This document shows, piece after piece, positions 1 to 9,400 of a stretch of 26,796 bases of DNA. The translations under genes and the position numbers were made by a program. Below the pieces are notes generated by a model. It was not told the DNA's origin. It did no database searches and saw only the letters and a list, made by a program, of their open reading frames with translations. Each line of letters opens with the position of its first letter. Within the stretch, counting starts at the first letter, position 1. Origin of the DNA: CAIOTO01 sp040389165 (GTDB lineage: Bacteria; Pseudomonadota; Alphaproteobacteria; Paracaedibacterales; CAIOTO01); contig JAZKAK010000023.1 in assembly GCA_040389165.1 (NCBI GenBank), forward strand, positions 1 through 26,796. The letters run 5' to 3'.

Positions 1-23
1 ATATAGAGTTGCTTTTCAATAAA

Positions 24-59
24 ATTAGGCTAATTTATTGCGTAAAATGGTATAACTAA
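24..59 (+). promoter_or_regulatory. Shared 36-nt upstream motif, copy 1 (promoter-like)
   Basis: This stretch holds the core CGTAAAATGGTATAAC, with TATAAC at 51-56 as a possible -10 box about 30 nt before the first gene. The same 36 nt recur in reverse orientation at 26739-26774 with 32 of 36 matches, again just upstream of a start codon. No conserved -35 box is obvious at the usual spacing. It could be a shared promoter/operator or a dispersed repeat. Confidence 0.4.
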
Positions 60-87
60 CGCTGCAGAGGTAGAGCAAGAGGAGCCT

Positions 88-369
88 TTGGTAATTAATG
101 GGACGCACGATCAAACATTTCAACATATATCTGATTGTTTAAGTCTGCATAAAGTCACGTACGCTGCATTTAAGACGCTTTGGAGATCACTCGGTGGAGA
201 AATTCCAGATCCGCGCAGTGGAGGATCTCACCGATCCCTTTATTTCATGGGAAAAAAAATTGCATCAACGTATAAGCCGCATGGTGGTCATGATTATGGG
301 TACCGTTGTATGAAGCACTTACGAGAAGCGCTTGAGACGCTTAGTGCCTTAAGGGTTGCTGGCGTATAA
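88..369 (+). CDS. HicA-like small protein (orphan toxin candidate)
   Basis: A 93-residue basic protein. Residues about 31-85 contain LGGEIPDPRSGGSH, then a strand pair ending KPHG and a C-terminal helix. This resembles the double-stranded-RNA-binding-like fold of HicA mRNA interferases, whose active residue is the His of a GSH motif (here about residue 48). HicA proteins are usually about 60-80 residues, so the first 30 residues are an extension. The chosen start is TTG with a GAGG purine run 5 nt upstream; no ATG is available. The frame is open back to position 46 without a start codon and reads like coding sequence, so the true N-terminus is uncertain. No HicB antitoxin gene follows: nth starts 60 nt downstream. 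The family call is by motif memory only. Confidence 0.5.
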   Translation: MVINGTHDQTFQHISDCLSLHKVTYAAFKTLWRSLGGEIPDPRSGGSHRSLYFMGKKIASTYKPHGGHDYGYRCMKHLREALETLSALRVAGV

Positions 370-429
370 ATAGACATTTCATGGATTCTGGTTTACATTA
401 AGGTCAAATGTTAAACATAAAGTTGTTCC

Positions 430-1065
430 ATGGATAAAATCGCCATCCACGAAATGTTCACTCGTTTTCAAAAACAGAATCCACATCCTGTGACTGAACT
501 TGTTTACACGAATCCGTATACATTGCTGATCGCGGTTTTGCTGTCAGCGCAAGCAACGGATAAAGGGGTGAACAAAGCAACGGCTGGGTTATTCGCTGTT
601 GCCGATACGCCAGAAAAGATGCTTTCTTTGGGTCTGGAGGGTGTGTATTCGCACATCAAAACGATTGGGCTGTACAATACCAAGGGAAAGAATATCATTG
701 CATTATCGCATCTGTTGATTGATCTGCATGATGGGCAGGTGCCGGATTCTCGTGAAGCACTTGAAGCGTTGCCTGGTGTTGGCCGAAAAACAGCAAATGT
801 CGTTCTGAACGTTGCATTCGGGCATCCGACCATGGCTGTGGATACCCATATTTTTCGTGTGTCAAATCGCACAGGGTTGGCGCCAGGAAAAACACCGCGT
901 GCAGTGGAAGATTTGTTGTTAACGCGTATCCCAACAGAGTTTCTTGAACATGCACACCATTGGCTTATTTTACATGGCCGCTATGTGTGTAAAGCGCAAA
1001 CACCAATGTGCTCGACATGTATTATTCGTGATTTGTGTTATTATGCCAATTCCAGAAATGATTAG
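430..1065 (+). CDS. nth: Endonuclease III (DNA glycosylase/AP lyase)
   Basis: A base-excision repair enzyme that removes oxidised pyrimidines and nicks at abasic sites. At 211 residues it matches the usual family length. The helix-hairpin-helix LPGVGRKTANVV (114-125) carries the catalytic Lys120, and the catalytic Asp138 lies in AVDTHIFRV. Both are at the E. coli numbering. The C-terminal 4Fe-4S cluster ligands are Cys187, Cys194, Cys197 and Cys203 with the canonical C-x6-C-x2-C-x5-C spacing. The start is ATG with no convincing Shine-Dalgarno sequence. The last codons lie inside the left arm of the long inverted repeat at 1041-1169. The gene converges on ppx. Confidence 0.97.
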   Translation: MDKIAIHEMFTRFQKQNPHPVTELVYTNPYTLLIAVLLSAQATDKGVNKATAGLFAVADTPEKMLSLGLEGVYSHIKTIGLYNTKGKNIIALSHLLIDLHDGQVPDSREALEALPGVGRKTANVVLNVAFGHPTMAVDTHIFRVSNRTGLAPGKTPRAVEDLLLTRIPTEFLEHAHHWLILHGRYVCKAQTPMCSTCIIRDLCYYANSRND

Positions 1066-1169
1066 GTAGTGCAGCACTCGGCGATATCTGCGCTGCTCAT
1101 TAACATTAATAAGCTGCGCTGCTCGAATCTTGATGTCTTGCTACCTGGTCATTTCTGAAAATGGCATAA
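1041..1169. repeat. Long imperfect palindrome between nth and ppx
   Basis: Two 29-nt arms, 1041-1069 and 1141-1169, are reverse complements except for about five positions; the arms begin TTATGCCA and end TGGCATAA. The 71-nt centre holds two identical 11-nt copies of CTGCGCTGCTC at 1088-1098 and 1114-1124. The left arm overlaps the last eight codons and stop of nth. No clear target duplication flanks it. It lies between converging genes, so it may act as a bidirectional terminator or be an old palindromic element. Confidence 0.7.
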
Positions 1170-1201
1170 TGGGCGCAACGATTGAAAAAGAACGGAAAAA
1201 G

Positions 1202-2290
1202 CTAACGACTAATCGTCATTAATAATTCCGATAAAATACCCTCGCGTACGCCGCGATCAGCAACACGCAAATGCGGCGTTGGAATGGAATCACAGATTCC
1301 CTCTAAAATAGCAGAGCCAACAACCACTAAATCTGAACGACCTCCGCCAATACACGGGTGATGTGCCCTCGCGTCTGCTCCCATATCAAGCAATGATTGG
1401 CTGATCTCATGAATATCCGTTAGATTCAAAAACACACCATCCACGCGCTTTCGTTCATAGCGTGGCAATCCCATCTTAAGTGCTGCTAATGTTGTTACAG
1501 TCCCAGATGAACCAACCATTTGAACTTGGCCGGCGTCTATTAATGGTTTAATTCCATTTTTCTCAGTAAATCGGTCAATTGCTTCGCGCACTTGACTTCT
1601 GATGTCATTATGAATTTCATGTGATGCAGCAAATTGTGCATACAGCTCGCTCATCGTAACAACGCCGTATGGAATAGAGGTTGAATCAATGACTTCAAAT
1701 AAAATGGGGTACCCTGGTCGTTGTCTGCCGTCGGGGTCAATGCGAAGCCATATAATTTCAGTGCTACCACCACCAATGTCGAAAACAACAGCATATGGAA
1801 TGCGAGGGCTCAAGACGCCAGCGCAGCCCGTTAATGCAAGGCGGCCTTCTTCTGTTGCCGTAACGATGTCAATATCAAGGCCAAGTTCTGCCTTTGCGCG
1901 ATCAACAAGCACATGACCATTCCGGGCACGACGGCAAGCTTCTGTTGCAACAGCACGCATGCGTGAAACATGCCGCATATCAATTTTCTTTTTACAGACA
2001 GCAAGCGCCTCTAATGCACGCTCGATCGCATCTTCGGAAAGCATGTCATCTTTATGAAGCCCTTCACCAAGACGGACGATTTTTGCAAATGAATCAATAA
2101 TTTTCCAACCAATTGGGTTGGGACGTGTTCTGAAAAACGTTTTTTTGAGAGACGCAACATTAACGGATGCAATAAGAAGTCGGCATGAATTTGTTCCCAA
2201 ATCAATGGCTGCAATAACAGGATGGTGAGCGTCACATCGCCCCATTTCAAAAGAATCCAATTCCCTTGAAATGATTTCCTCTTCAGTCAA
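1202..2290 (-). CDS. ppx: Ppx/GppA-family exopolyphosphatase / pppGpp phosphohydrolase
   Basis: This enzyme hydrolyses terminal phosphates of polyphosphate and/or converts pppGpp to ppGpp, linking phosphate storage and stress signalling in the cytoplasm. The 362-residue sequence shows the actin-like ATPase fold signatures: AAIDLGTNSCRLL near 27-39, ATEACR at 115-120, a conserved Glu in TATEEGR (144-150), the phosphate-binding VFDIGGGSTE at 169-178, and GSSGTVTTLAALK near 256-268. The start is TTG at 2290, favoured by GAGGGAG 8 nt upstream; an ATG at residue 16 is the alternative. It lacks the extra C-terminal HD-like domain of long exopolyphosphatases. Ppx and GppA activities cannot be told apart from sequence alone. 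It converges with nth. Confidence 0.9.
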   Translation of the reverse strand: MTEEEIISRELDSFEMGRCDAHHPVIAAIDLGTNSCRLLIASVNVASLKKTFFRTRPNPIGWKIIDSFAKIVRLGEGLHKDDMLSEDAIERALEALAVCKKKIDMRHVSRMRAVATEACRRARNGHVLVDRAKAELGLDIDIVTATEEGRLALTGCAGVLSPRIPYAVVFDIGGGSTEIIWLRIDPDGRQRPGYPILFEVIDSTSIPYGVVTMSELYAQFAASHEIHNDIRSQVREAIDRFTEKNGIKPLIDAGQVQMVGSSGTVTTLAALKMGLPRYERKRVDGVFLNLTDIHEISQSLLDMGADARAHHPCIGGGRSDLVVVGSAILEGICDSIPTPHLRVADRGVREGILSELLMTISR

Positions 2291-2432
2291 TGGCTTTACT
2301 CCCTCAATCTGTTGCGATCATACCACAAGTCAATTGATAAATCTCTTTTTTTTCATCTTGTCTTTTGCTATTTTGCTCAAGAGAGTTGAAACATAGTAAC
2401 TGTATATAGATCTATGCTATCAGTTTTCATAT

Positions 2433-2506
2433 TGGGGGATAGTTTAGCGGTAGAACTCCCGGCTCTGGACCGGGCAACTCTGGTTCGAATCCAGGTCCCC
2501 CAGCCA
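2433..2506 (+). tRNA. tRNA-Gln (anticodon CTG)
   Basis: A complete cloverleaf can be drawn by hand. The acceptor stem is TGGGGGA/TCCCCCA. The D arm follows, then anticodon stem CCCGG/CCGGG with loop CTCTGGA giving anticodon CTG at 2465-2467, which reads CAG. The T arm carries GGTTCGAATCC, the discriminator base is G, and the CCA end is encoded at 2504-2506. It lies 22 nt before the transferase gene. The other Gln tRNA (TTG) is not in the window. Confidence 0.96.
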
Positions 2507-2528
2507 CTTTGAATGGAAATTGATTTTT

Positions 2529-3563
2529 ATGACACCTATCATCTGCACATTCCTTTCATTCACGCTCTCTGTCATTCTTTGTTTGTTTATGATGCGCTTT
2601 AATCTTAGCGCCACACCTACAGAGCGATGTTCGCATGATGCGCCTACCCCAACCGCAGGGGGGCTTTCCTTCGCACTTATTTTTATCTGTTTTCTGTCGT
2701 ATCAATTTCTAATTGGCATGTGTGCACATTCACCTTTGCTGTACAATTATTTGATCGCGGCCTGCATATTGCTCATCGTTAGTTTTTACGATGATTGCAA
2801 ACCATTGTCGTATCGTGTGCGGTTGTTAACACAATGTGTGTGCGCGCTATTGCTTGTTATGGGGGGCGGCATTATTGAGTCACCTGTTATTGCCATCCGT
2901 TCCGATAGCGTCTTGTTTTTTCAAAAAATATTAACAATTTTCACATTGCTCAGTTTGATTAATGCCGCTAATTTTATTGATGGTCTTAATGGCCTATTAG
3001 GCATTTGCATCATGATCACACTTGCATTCGCTGGTTTTTGGATTGATTTTTATCAGCCAATACTAATAATGCATTGGGTGCTTATTGCCGCTGTTTTTGG
3101 CTTCCTTATCTTCAATTTTCCAAAAGGCCGAATTTTTATGGGTGATACGGGGAGTACGTTTTTAGGGTTAACGCTTGGTTTTTTCTCGCTCATTGCGCAG
3201 GGGAATTATCCATTATCAAACAATCTTGAAACAGCAATTTTTAATAAGGGCTTTATCTTTACGCTGTTGCCTATGTCTTTTCTATGGTTTGATGTGGCAT
3301 TCACATTGTGTCGTCGAATTATACGCGGAGAACACTTAGCAGAAGCGCATCGTGATCACATGATTCACATTTTATTTGATAAGGGCTACAAGCATGTTTT
3401 TGTAACGCTTTTGTATGCTTTTGGCACAACGCTCATGGGGTATCTTACGTACCAATGTCATAGTGAACACATTAGCTTTATAGAGTTGCTTGGTATCTAC
3501 GCATTCCTTCAAACATTATTCGTATTATTTGTCTTTAATGCCCCGTCAAGACAAACGCAATGA
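2529..3563 (+). CDS. MraY/WecA/WbpL-family undecaprenyl-phosphate sugar-1-phosphate transferase
   Basis: An integral membrane enzyme that transfers a HexNAc-1-phosphate from a UDP-sugar to undecaprenyl phosphate, starting O-antigen or another envelope glycan. The 344-residue protein is almost entirely hydrophobic helices. The family motifs appear in order: HDAPTPTAGGLS (36-47), the Asp pair in FYDD (86-89), NFIDGLNG (148-155), FMGDTGST (203-210) and AHRDH (273-277). The last motif and the RRIIRGEHL before it point to the WecA/WbpL branch rather than MraY. I start at ATG 2529, which has GGAA 10 nt upstream; a TTG at 2520 sits too close to that site. Its stop overlaps the recO start as ATGA, which suggests translational coupling. 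The exact sugar is unknown. Confidence 0.88.
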   Translation: MTPIICTFLSFTLSVILCLFMMRFNLSATPTERCSHDAPTPTAGGLSFALIFICFLSYQFLIGMCAHSPLLYNYLIAACILLIVSFYDDCKPLSYRVRLLTQCVCALLLVMGGGIIESPVIAIRSDSVLFFQKILTIFTLLSLINAANFIDGLNGLLGICIMITLAFAGFWIDFYQPILIMHWVLIAAVFGFLIFNFPKGRIFMGDTGSTFLGLTLGFFSLIAQGNYPLSNNLETAIFNKGFIFTLLPMSFLWFDVAFTLCRRIIRGEHLAEAHRDHMIHILFDKGYKHVFVTLLYAFGTTLMGYLTYQCHSEHISFIELLGIYAFLQTLFVLFVFNAPSRQTQ

Positions 3564-4360
3564 AATGGTCGGACGATGGCATTGTTTTAGCGATCACGCC
3601 CTTTTCCGAAGACCAAGCACGATTATCCTTATTAACACGTACGAATGGTCGACAGTCAGGCTTATTTCGCATAAGTAGACGTCAAGCTGTTCTTCAATTG
3701 GGTGATTTTGTTGCCGCAACGTGGAATGCACGGTTATCAGAGCACCTTGGGCGATTTCAAGTAGAGCGCTTGGATAGCCCCGCGCCCCGTATGTTTCAAG
3801 ATTCATGGCGACTTTGGTTGTTGCAAAATGCGTGTGGGGTAATGTCTATATTGCCAGAACGCCATTCGTATTCACTTATTTTCGAAGAGCTACGTTCTTT
3901 TACCAGAGAACTCACGACGCTAAATGATCATATTGCTTTTGCGAATATGACATTATTAGAAAAACTAATTTTAGCAGAACTTGGTTTTGGCATCGATTTA
4001 TCGGAATGTTGTGTAACACAGCAGCGCGCGAACCTTACGTTTATATCCCCAAAAACGGGCAGGGCGGTTTCAACAGAAGCGGCGGCGCCATATCGCGATA
4101 AATTGTTACCATTGCCAGCTTTCTGGTTGGGCGCTGATTGGCTTGATGGGGAGCACGCTACGTTGAATTCCGCAATAACTCCGGCAGCAAATGCCGCAAC
4201 AAGTCTTATGCATAATCCTGCATGGGGTGAAATTTCAAATGCATTTCGAGTCACGCATTACTTTTGGCAAAAATGGCTATTTGATGATAAGCAGACATTC
4301 CCAGCGGTGCGTACATCGATCCTAGGCTATTGCAGAAAGAAGTATGATGCGCTCTCTTAA
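3560..4360 (+). CDS. recO: DNA repair protein RecO
   Basis: A recombination mediator that helps RecR load RecA onto SSB-coated single-stranded DNA. The 266-residue length fits. The N-terminal OB-fold region (about 1-80) starts MKWSDDGIVL and includes GLFRISRRQ. The helical C-terminal part has LLEKLILAELGFGIDLSEC, then ISPKTGRAVS and LLPLPAFWLG, which are typical of alphaproteobacterial RecO. The start codon overlaps the upstream transferase stop by 4 nt. Its TAA overlaps the stop of the convergent J-domain gene by 4 nt, and there is no room for a terminator between them. Confidence 0.92.
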   Translation: MKWSDDGIVLAITPFSEDQARLSLLTRTNGRQSGLFRISRRQAVLQLGDFVAATWNARLSEHLGRFQVERLDSPAPRMFQDSWRLWLLQNACGVMSILPERHSYSLIFEELRSFTRELTTLNDHIAFANMTLLEKLILAELGFGIDLSECCVTQQRANLTFISPKTGRAVSTEAAAPYRDKLLPLPAFWLGADWLDGEHATLNSAITPAANAATSLMHNPAWGEISNAFRVTHYFWQKWLFDDKQTFPAVRTSILGYCRKKYDALS

Positions 4361-6081
4361 TAGAGCTCTGATGAGGGCATGTTTGTTTGCTTCAGAAGCT
4401 GCTCATTAGCAAAACCGACAAGCTTGAATATAGCTTCTGCATTTTCGTTTTTATTCTTATCTGGATGATACTTCAGGGCTAATTTATGGAAACGCTTTTT
4501 GATCGTGCTTTTGTCAGGATTATCAGTGCGTGAAAATCCTAAAATTCTAAAGGCTTGATTACGATTTGCGCATTCATCAGAGTTACGGAATCCAATAAAT
4601 CCGCCAAAACGTGTTAACTCGGTTCCGCCTCCTAACTCTGTTGAAAGACTCGCCGCTGTTGAAAACAGTGCTCTATCTTCGGAGGTATAAGCATTTGGGA
4701 GATTGAACATACGTTGTGCTGCTTTTTGTTGTGCTGCTTTTTGTTGTGCTGCTTTTTGTTGTGCTGCTCTTCGTTTTGCATCATCTTTTTCTGATTGCAC
4801 TGTGCTATATGCAGCAAACATGTGTTTTAAACAAGCGTCCATAAGCGCTACCGTCGGGGTCTCTTTTTCTAAGATAGCTAGTTTTTTTTTAATTTCATCA
4901 GCAGGCTTATTATAAGCATCAAATGAGGATATGGGGCAAGAATGCAACCGATCTTTATTGCCATTATTAAAATCCCTGGATTCAGCTAAATTTTCCCGAA
5001 CTCTCTCAATGAGCATTAACACACTGATGTCTTGACCATACATTTTAGAATTCACTTTCGTGCTCTCTAAAATTTTCTTAAATCTTCTTATTTGAGATGC
5101 ATCAAAAATTTCATTCAAAAAAGAAAAAGATAAAATGCGCTCTACATTTCCGCTATTAGTCCCTGTATTAGTAATCTTCTCTTTAAGACCAGGTACACTC
5201 TTAAATTTTTCAACAGCTTTATCTTGAATAGCACGAAATACCTTAGCCAAGTTTCCTGAGAATTCCGTACATTGAGCAACAAGATTACTTTTTTCCTGTA
5301 TAATTTCTTCTCTTATGCATTCTTCTCTTAGGCGTTCTTCGCTTATGCGTTGGGCCTCCTCTTTTAGTTTGATTTCTTTCTCTGCCCTTATACGTGCAAT
5401 TTCGTTCTCTGCATCCGTTTTACGTTGGTTTACGCTTTCCGGTGAATAAGATGCGGCCTGCGCGACAAGACATGTTAGATCAGGATCATAAGCTGACAGT
5501 GGTACGCTCGTTCCTAAAGTGTGTGTCTTGATTACATAATCAAACATCCCATTGAAAAGATTCTTCGATATTCCGCCCCATCTTTCAAGTTCTGCGAATT
5601 TTCCATCATCGACAAGGCGCGTCCTTTGCAACAAAAGATCAGTGCTCGTCTGCCTTGCTAGTACTTGCGTAAGTTCCAGAACCTTATAGTGCCCATAAAG
5701 TCGATCCGTGCTGTCAACAGTTTTGTAACAGTCTGGAGCTTTAGATTGTCCGGTGTATTCGCCGGCTATCACAGCCAATAAGATTCTTATTTTCTCTTCA
5801 GATGATGCATGACGCTCTGATACTTTGGCATCTTTAATAAAACCATTAATGTCTGCTGTCTTTTGGCTGATTGCTAATTTGTCCTTACTGTCAATAAAAA
5901 CGTCACGACGTTCTTCATGTTTTTTCCAAATATGAGCAACACCTTTACTAGCGGCATCTTGTTGCACCTTGTTTGCAAAAGGATTAGTTGCCTGCGGGAC
6001 GGCGGCTTGGATAGCAGTATTGTTGGTTGCTGCAAATGAGCTTGCTATAAGTAAGCATTTTGCAATAAAATTTAATCGCAT
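4357..6081 (-). CDS. Exported protein with C-terminal J domain
   Basis: A 574-residue protein. The N-terminus reads as a signal peptide: Arg2, a Lys at 8, a hydrophobic stretch about 9-20, then Ala-rich sequence with a plausible cleavage near AIQAA (23-27). The middle is mostly helical and charged; residues about 215-270 are a likely coiled coil with imperfect pentads (RISEE, RLREE, CIREE). Residues 439-455 are AAQQK pentads, and a J domain covers about 508-567. HPD is at 539-541, followed by KNKNENAEAIFKLV, so the Hsp70-contact motif is intact. DnaJ normally works in the cytoplasm; an exported J protein would need an extracytoplasmic or host Hsp70, which is only inference. It is not DnaJ, as it has no Gly/Phe region and no zinc centre. 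It lies downstream of the giant Cys-rich gene on the same strand, with a terminator between. Confidence 0.75.
   Translation of the reverse strand: MRLNFIAKCLLIASSFAATNNTAIQAAVPQATNPFANKVQQDAASKGVAHIWKKHEERRDVFIDSKDKLAISQKTADINGFIKDAKVSERHASSEEKIRILLAVIAGEYTGQSKAPDCYKTVDSTDRLYGHYKVLELTQVLARQTSTDLLLQRTRLVDDGKFAELERWGGISKNLFNGMFDYVIKTHTLGTSVPLSAYDPDLTCLVAQAASYSPESVNQRKTDAENEIARIRAEKEIKLKEEAQRISEERLREECIREEIIQEKSNLVAQCTEFSGNLAKVFRAIQDKAVEKFKSVPGLKEKITNTGTNSGNVERILSFSFLNEIFDASQIRRFKKILESTKVNSKMYGQDISVLMLIERVRENLAESRDFNNGNKDRLHSCPISSFDAYNKPADEIKKKLAILEKETPTVALMDACLKHMFAAYSTVQSEKDDAKRRAAQQKAAQQKAAQQKAAQRMFNLPNAYTSEDRALFSTAASLSTELGGGTELTRFGGFIGFRNSDECANRNQAFRILGFSRTDNPDKSTIKKRFHKLALKYHPDKNKNENAEAIFKLVGFANEQLLKQTNMPSSELY
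4713..4768. repeat. 15-nt tandem repeat (3.7 copies) in the J-domain gene
   Basis: The unit GTTGTGCTGCTTTTT repeats exactly three times (4713, 4728, 4743), then 11 nt of a fourth copy. It encodes the AAQQK pentads just before the J domain. Unit length is a multiple of three, so copy-number change keeps frame. Confidence 0.9.
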
Positions 6082-6415
6082 TTTAATTTAAATCCACATT
6101 ACAGAAAGATGTTTGTATAATAATAAGAATTACAAAAAATAACAAGATTGATTATATGAAAATCTATAGGTCAGGCTAGAGTACTGTGAGTACAAGCACT
6201 ATTCCTGATTGGCATCATAGAATTCTTCGATGCTATAGGTCATTTTCAAATATTGTAAGCCCTGGGGGGGGAGGAGTGGAGGTGTGGTGAAAAATGGGTT
6301 TAATTTGTTTGCTCAATTCCTAAATAATAAAAAAAGGCCTTTCAGACAAAAATCAAGATTGCTAACCATTTGATCTTTGTTGAAAAAGCCTTTTGTGTCG
6401 CTGTTCCCAGAATGC
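6082..6415. other. Non-coding gap between the J-domain gene and the giant gene
   Basis: This 334-nt stretch has no convincing gene. It holds the leader region of the J-domain gene (low side), two direct copies of CTATAGGTCA, an eight-G run at 6264-6271 inside a purine-rich stretch, and a strong hairpin terminator for the giant gene. A short frame crossing it has no coding character. Confidence 0.6.
6326..6394 (-). terminator. Rho-independent terminator of the giant Cys-rich gene
   Basis: Read on the minus strand, AAAAGGCTTTTTC...GAAAGGCCTTTT pair with one bulge, and the helix continues inwards by CAAAGATCAA pairing with TTGATTTTTG around a 13-nt loop. A run of seven T follows. It begins about 22 nt after the giant gene's stop codon. 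Confidence 0.8.
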
Positions 6416-9400
6416 TTATCCGGCGATACAGCTGTTTGTGTGAGAGCTATAGGTTGATCCTGTATTGCATATGCATGTGCCAGATAGTGATCCATAACCA
6501 AGAGTTGAGTTTATCGGACATGCCGCCATGCATGTTGATCCCATTGCATATGGTTTGGCTCCTTGGCACAAAGTTACACATTTTGATCCCAAACCTGTGT
6601 TAAAGGGTTCAGCTAATGGGCAATTTGCCACACAGGTTGTTCCATTTAGATAAGGTGAACTTGTTGGGCATGTAGCGATACAGGTTGATCCAACGCCGGA
6701 GTTATATTGAGCAGTATTAGGACAAATCGCAACGCATGTATTCGCTGTTGAATCAAAGTAAGGTGTCGATCCAGAACACTCGGTTGAACATGTTGTTCCA
6801 TTTAGTGTTGGCGCTGATGCAGGGCATTTTGCTACACACGAATTTCCATATATATGAGGAGCAGTGCTGGGGCAATTTTCTATACAGGTCTGACCATCCG
6901 GGCTTAGATATGGTAACAATAAGGTGGAACATGAAGACACGCATACTCCGCTACTTAGGTATGGCACAGTCGTCGGGCAGGTTGCCACGCATTGTTTTCC
7001 ATCTATATTTGGCGTTGCTGTTGGGCAGGTGGCGACGCATGTGTTGCCATTTAAGTGAGGTGTGTTCGTTGGACACGTAGATACACACGTTGTATCGCTC
7101 AAATACATTGATGAAGGACACTCAGCCATGCATACATTATCCTTTGAATAGGGTGTCGAGCTAGGACACGCAGATACACATGTTGTGCCGCTTAGATGCA
7201 TTGATGAAGGGCATGTTGCGACGCAACTATTTCCGTTCGTATATGGCGCGCTCGTTGGGCAAGCTGCTACACACGCACCATTGCTAATATGCGTTGATGT
7301 CGGACATGCTGCTGAACAGGATGTGCCATTAATGTATGGCGTTGCACCAGTGCACATTGTTTCACAAATCTTAGCTGAGTCTGGTTTTGTTAGCGTGGGG
7401 CATGTTGCCACACATGTATGGTTATTCAAATAAGGCGTTGATGCGGGACATGTTGTTACACACGCGGTGCCGTCGAGATAAGGTGCCGATGTTGGGCATA
7501 TAGGCACACATGCATGCCCATTTGAATATGGAGCCGTCAACGGGCATCCTGCAACGCATGTGCCATTGCTTGTAAATGCCGATGAAGCAGGACAAGTTAT
7601 TACACATGTCTTTATTGAGTTATCAAGATAGGTTGACGTTGGACATCTTGTTACGCAGTTCTTATCGTGTGCATAAGGTGCCGACGTTGGGCAACTTGCT
7701 ACACATGAGTTACCATTTGTATAAGACAGTGTGATTGGGCAAGACGTTACACATGTCTTATTCGAGGAATCAAGATATGTTGCCGTTGGGCATGTTGATA
7801 CGCATGTTTTGTTGTGTAAGAAGGGCTCTGACGTTGGGCAGTGTGTTACGCACGTCTTATTTATAGGATCAACATACGCTGATGTTGGGCAGTGTGTTAC
7901 ACACGTCTTTGAAGCCGAATCAAGGTGCATCGATGACGGACATGTTGCCACGCAGGTTTTGCCATTTGCATATGGCGCCGACGTTGGGCATGACGCTACG
8001 CATGTATTTCCATTCATAAAGGGTGTTGTTGCTGGGCATGTTGCAAGACACGTGTTTCCACCCAGGTATGGCGCTATTGCAGGGCAAGTGCTTACGCATG
8101 CTTTATTGTCAGTTTCAATGAACATTGACGTTGGACAGGTGGCCACACATGTTTTTCCATTTGCATATGGTTCTGTAGACGGGCATGTGCTGACGCATGT
8201 ATTTCCATTCAAGTAAGGCGCTGTCGTCGGACACGTGCTGACGCATGTATTCCCATTTATATGAGGTGTTGCCGTTGGGCAGGTAGATACACAACTATTG
8301 GTGCTGCTATCGAAGTATGTTGACGCTGGGCATGTGGCAACACATGTTTTGTTATTTGATATAGGCGTTGTCGTTGGGCAAACGGGTGCGCATGCATGAC
8401 CGTTTAAGAAAGGTGCTGTCGTTGGGCAAGTCGCTACGCATGTTGTGCCATTCATATAAGGTTCTGGCGATGGGCAACTTGAAATGCAACTATTTGACGC
8501 CGGATCGAGCATAGATGCTGCAGGGCAAGTGCTTACGCATGTTTTGTTGTCTGATATAGATGCCGTTGATGGGCAGCTGGCGACACAACTCTTACCATTT
8601 AAGAATGAAGCCGTTTCAGGGCAACTACTCACACATGTATTGTTGCTTAGGTAGGGCGCCGTCGTCGGGCAAGTGCTTGCGCATGTATTTCCATTAATAT
8701 GAGGCAAGCTTGCTGAACAGGTAGTTACGCAACTATTACTGCTTTGATCAAAATAGGTTGATGCTGGGCACGTGGCGACACACGTCCTGTTGTTAACAAT
8801 TGACGCAGCTGTTGGGCATTTAGAAACACATGTCTTTGACGTTGGATCCATGTGAGTAGATGCTGGACATGTTGTTCCGCAGCTTCTTGCAACAGGATCT
8901 AGATAGGTTGATGTTGAACATGTTGCAACACACATTTTTGATGCTGAATCAAGATATGTTGTTGATGAACAGCTAGCCACACATGTCTTTGATGTTGAAT
9001 CAAGATATGGCGTACTGCCGGAGCATGTTCCTGTACACGTTGATCCAGGGCCTGAGTTATGCGGTGTCGCTGTTGGGCATGTTGGTACACACGTGTTTGC
9101 TGCAGGATCTAGATAGGTTATAGCTGAACATTTTGATACACACGTCTTTGTTGCGGAATCGATAAACATACCTGTCGGGCACGTGGCAACGCACGTTTTC
9201 CCGTTCATATAAGGGGATGCCGTTGGGCATGAAGCAACACATGCGTTACCGCTCATATATGGTTTTGTGTTGGGGCAAACAGTTACGCAACTATTGTTAT
9301 CTGTATCAGAAATATACGTCGATGTAGGACACGTGGCAACACACGTATTGCCATTTGCATAAGGTAAGGTTGTTGGACACGAAGTTAAGCACGTCTGTGT

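Noticed and set aside
504..955. Minus-strand frames over nth
   Set aside because: Shadows of a certain nth gene with no motif of their own.
2373..2418. Promoter for tRNA-Gln using TTGAAA (2386) or TTGCTC (2373) with TATATA or TATGCT
   Set aside because: No pairing has a 16-18 nt spacer, so I cannot support a specific promoter.
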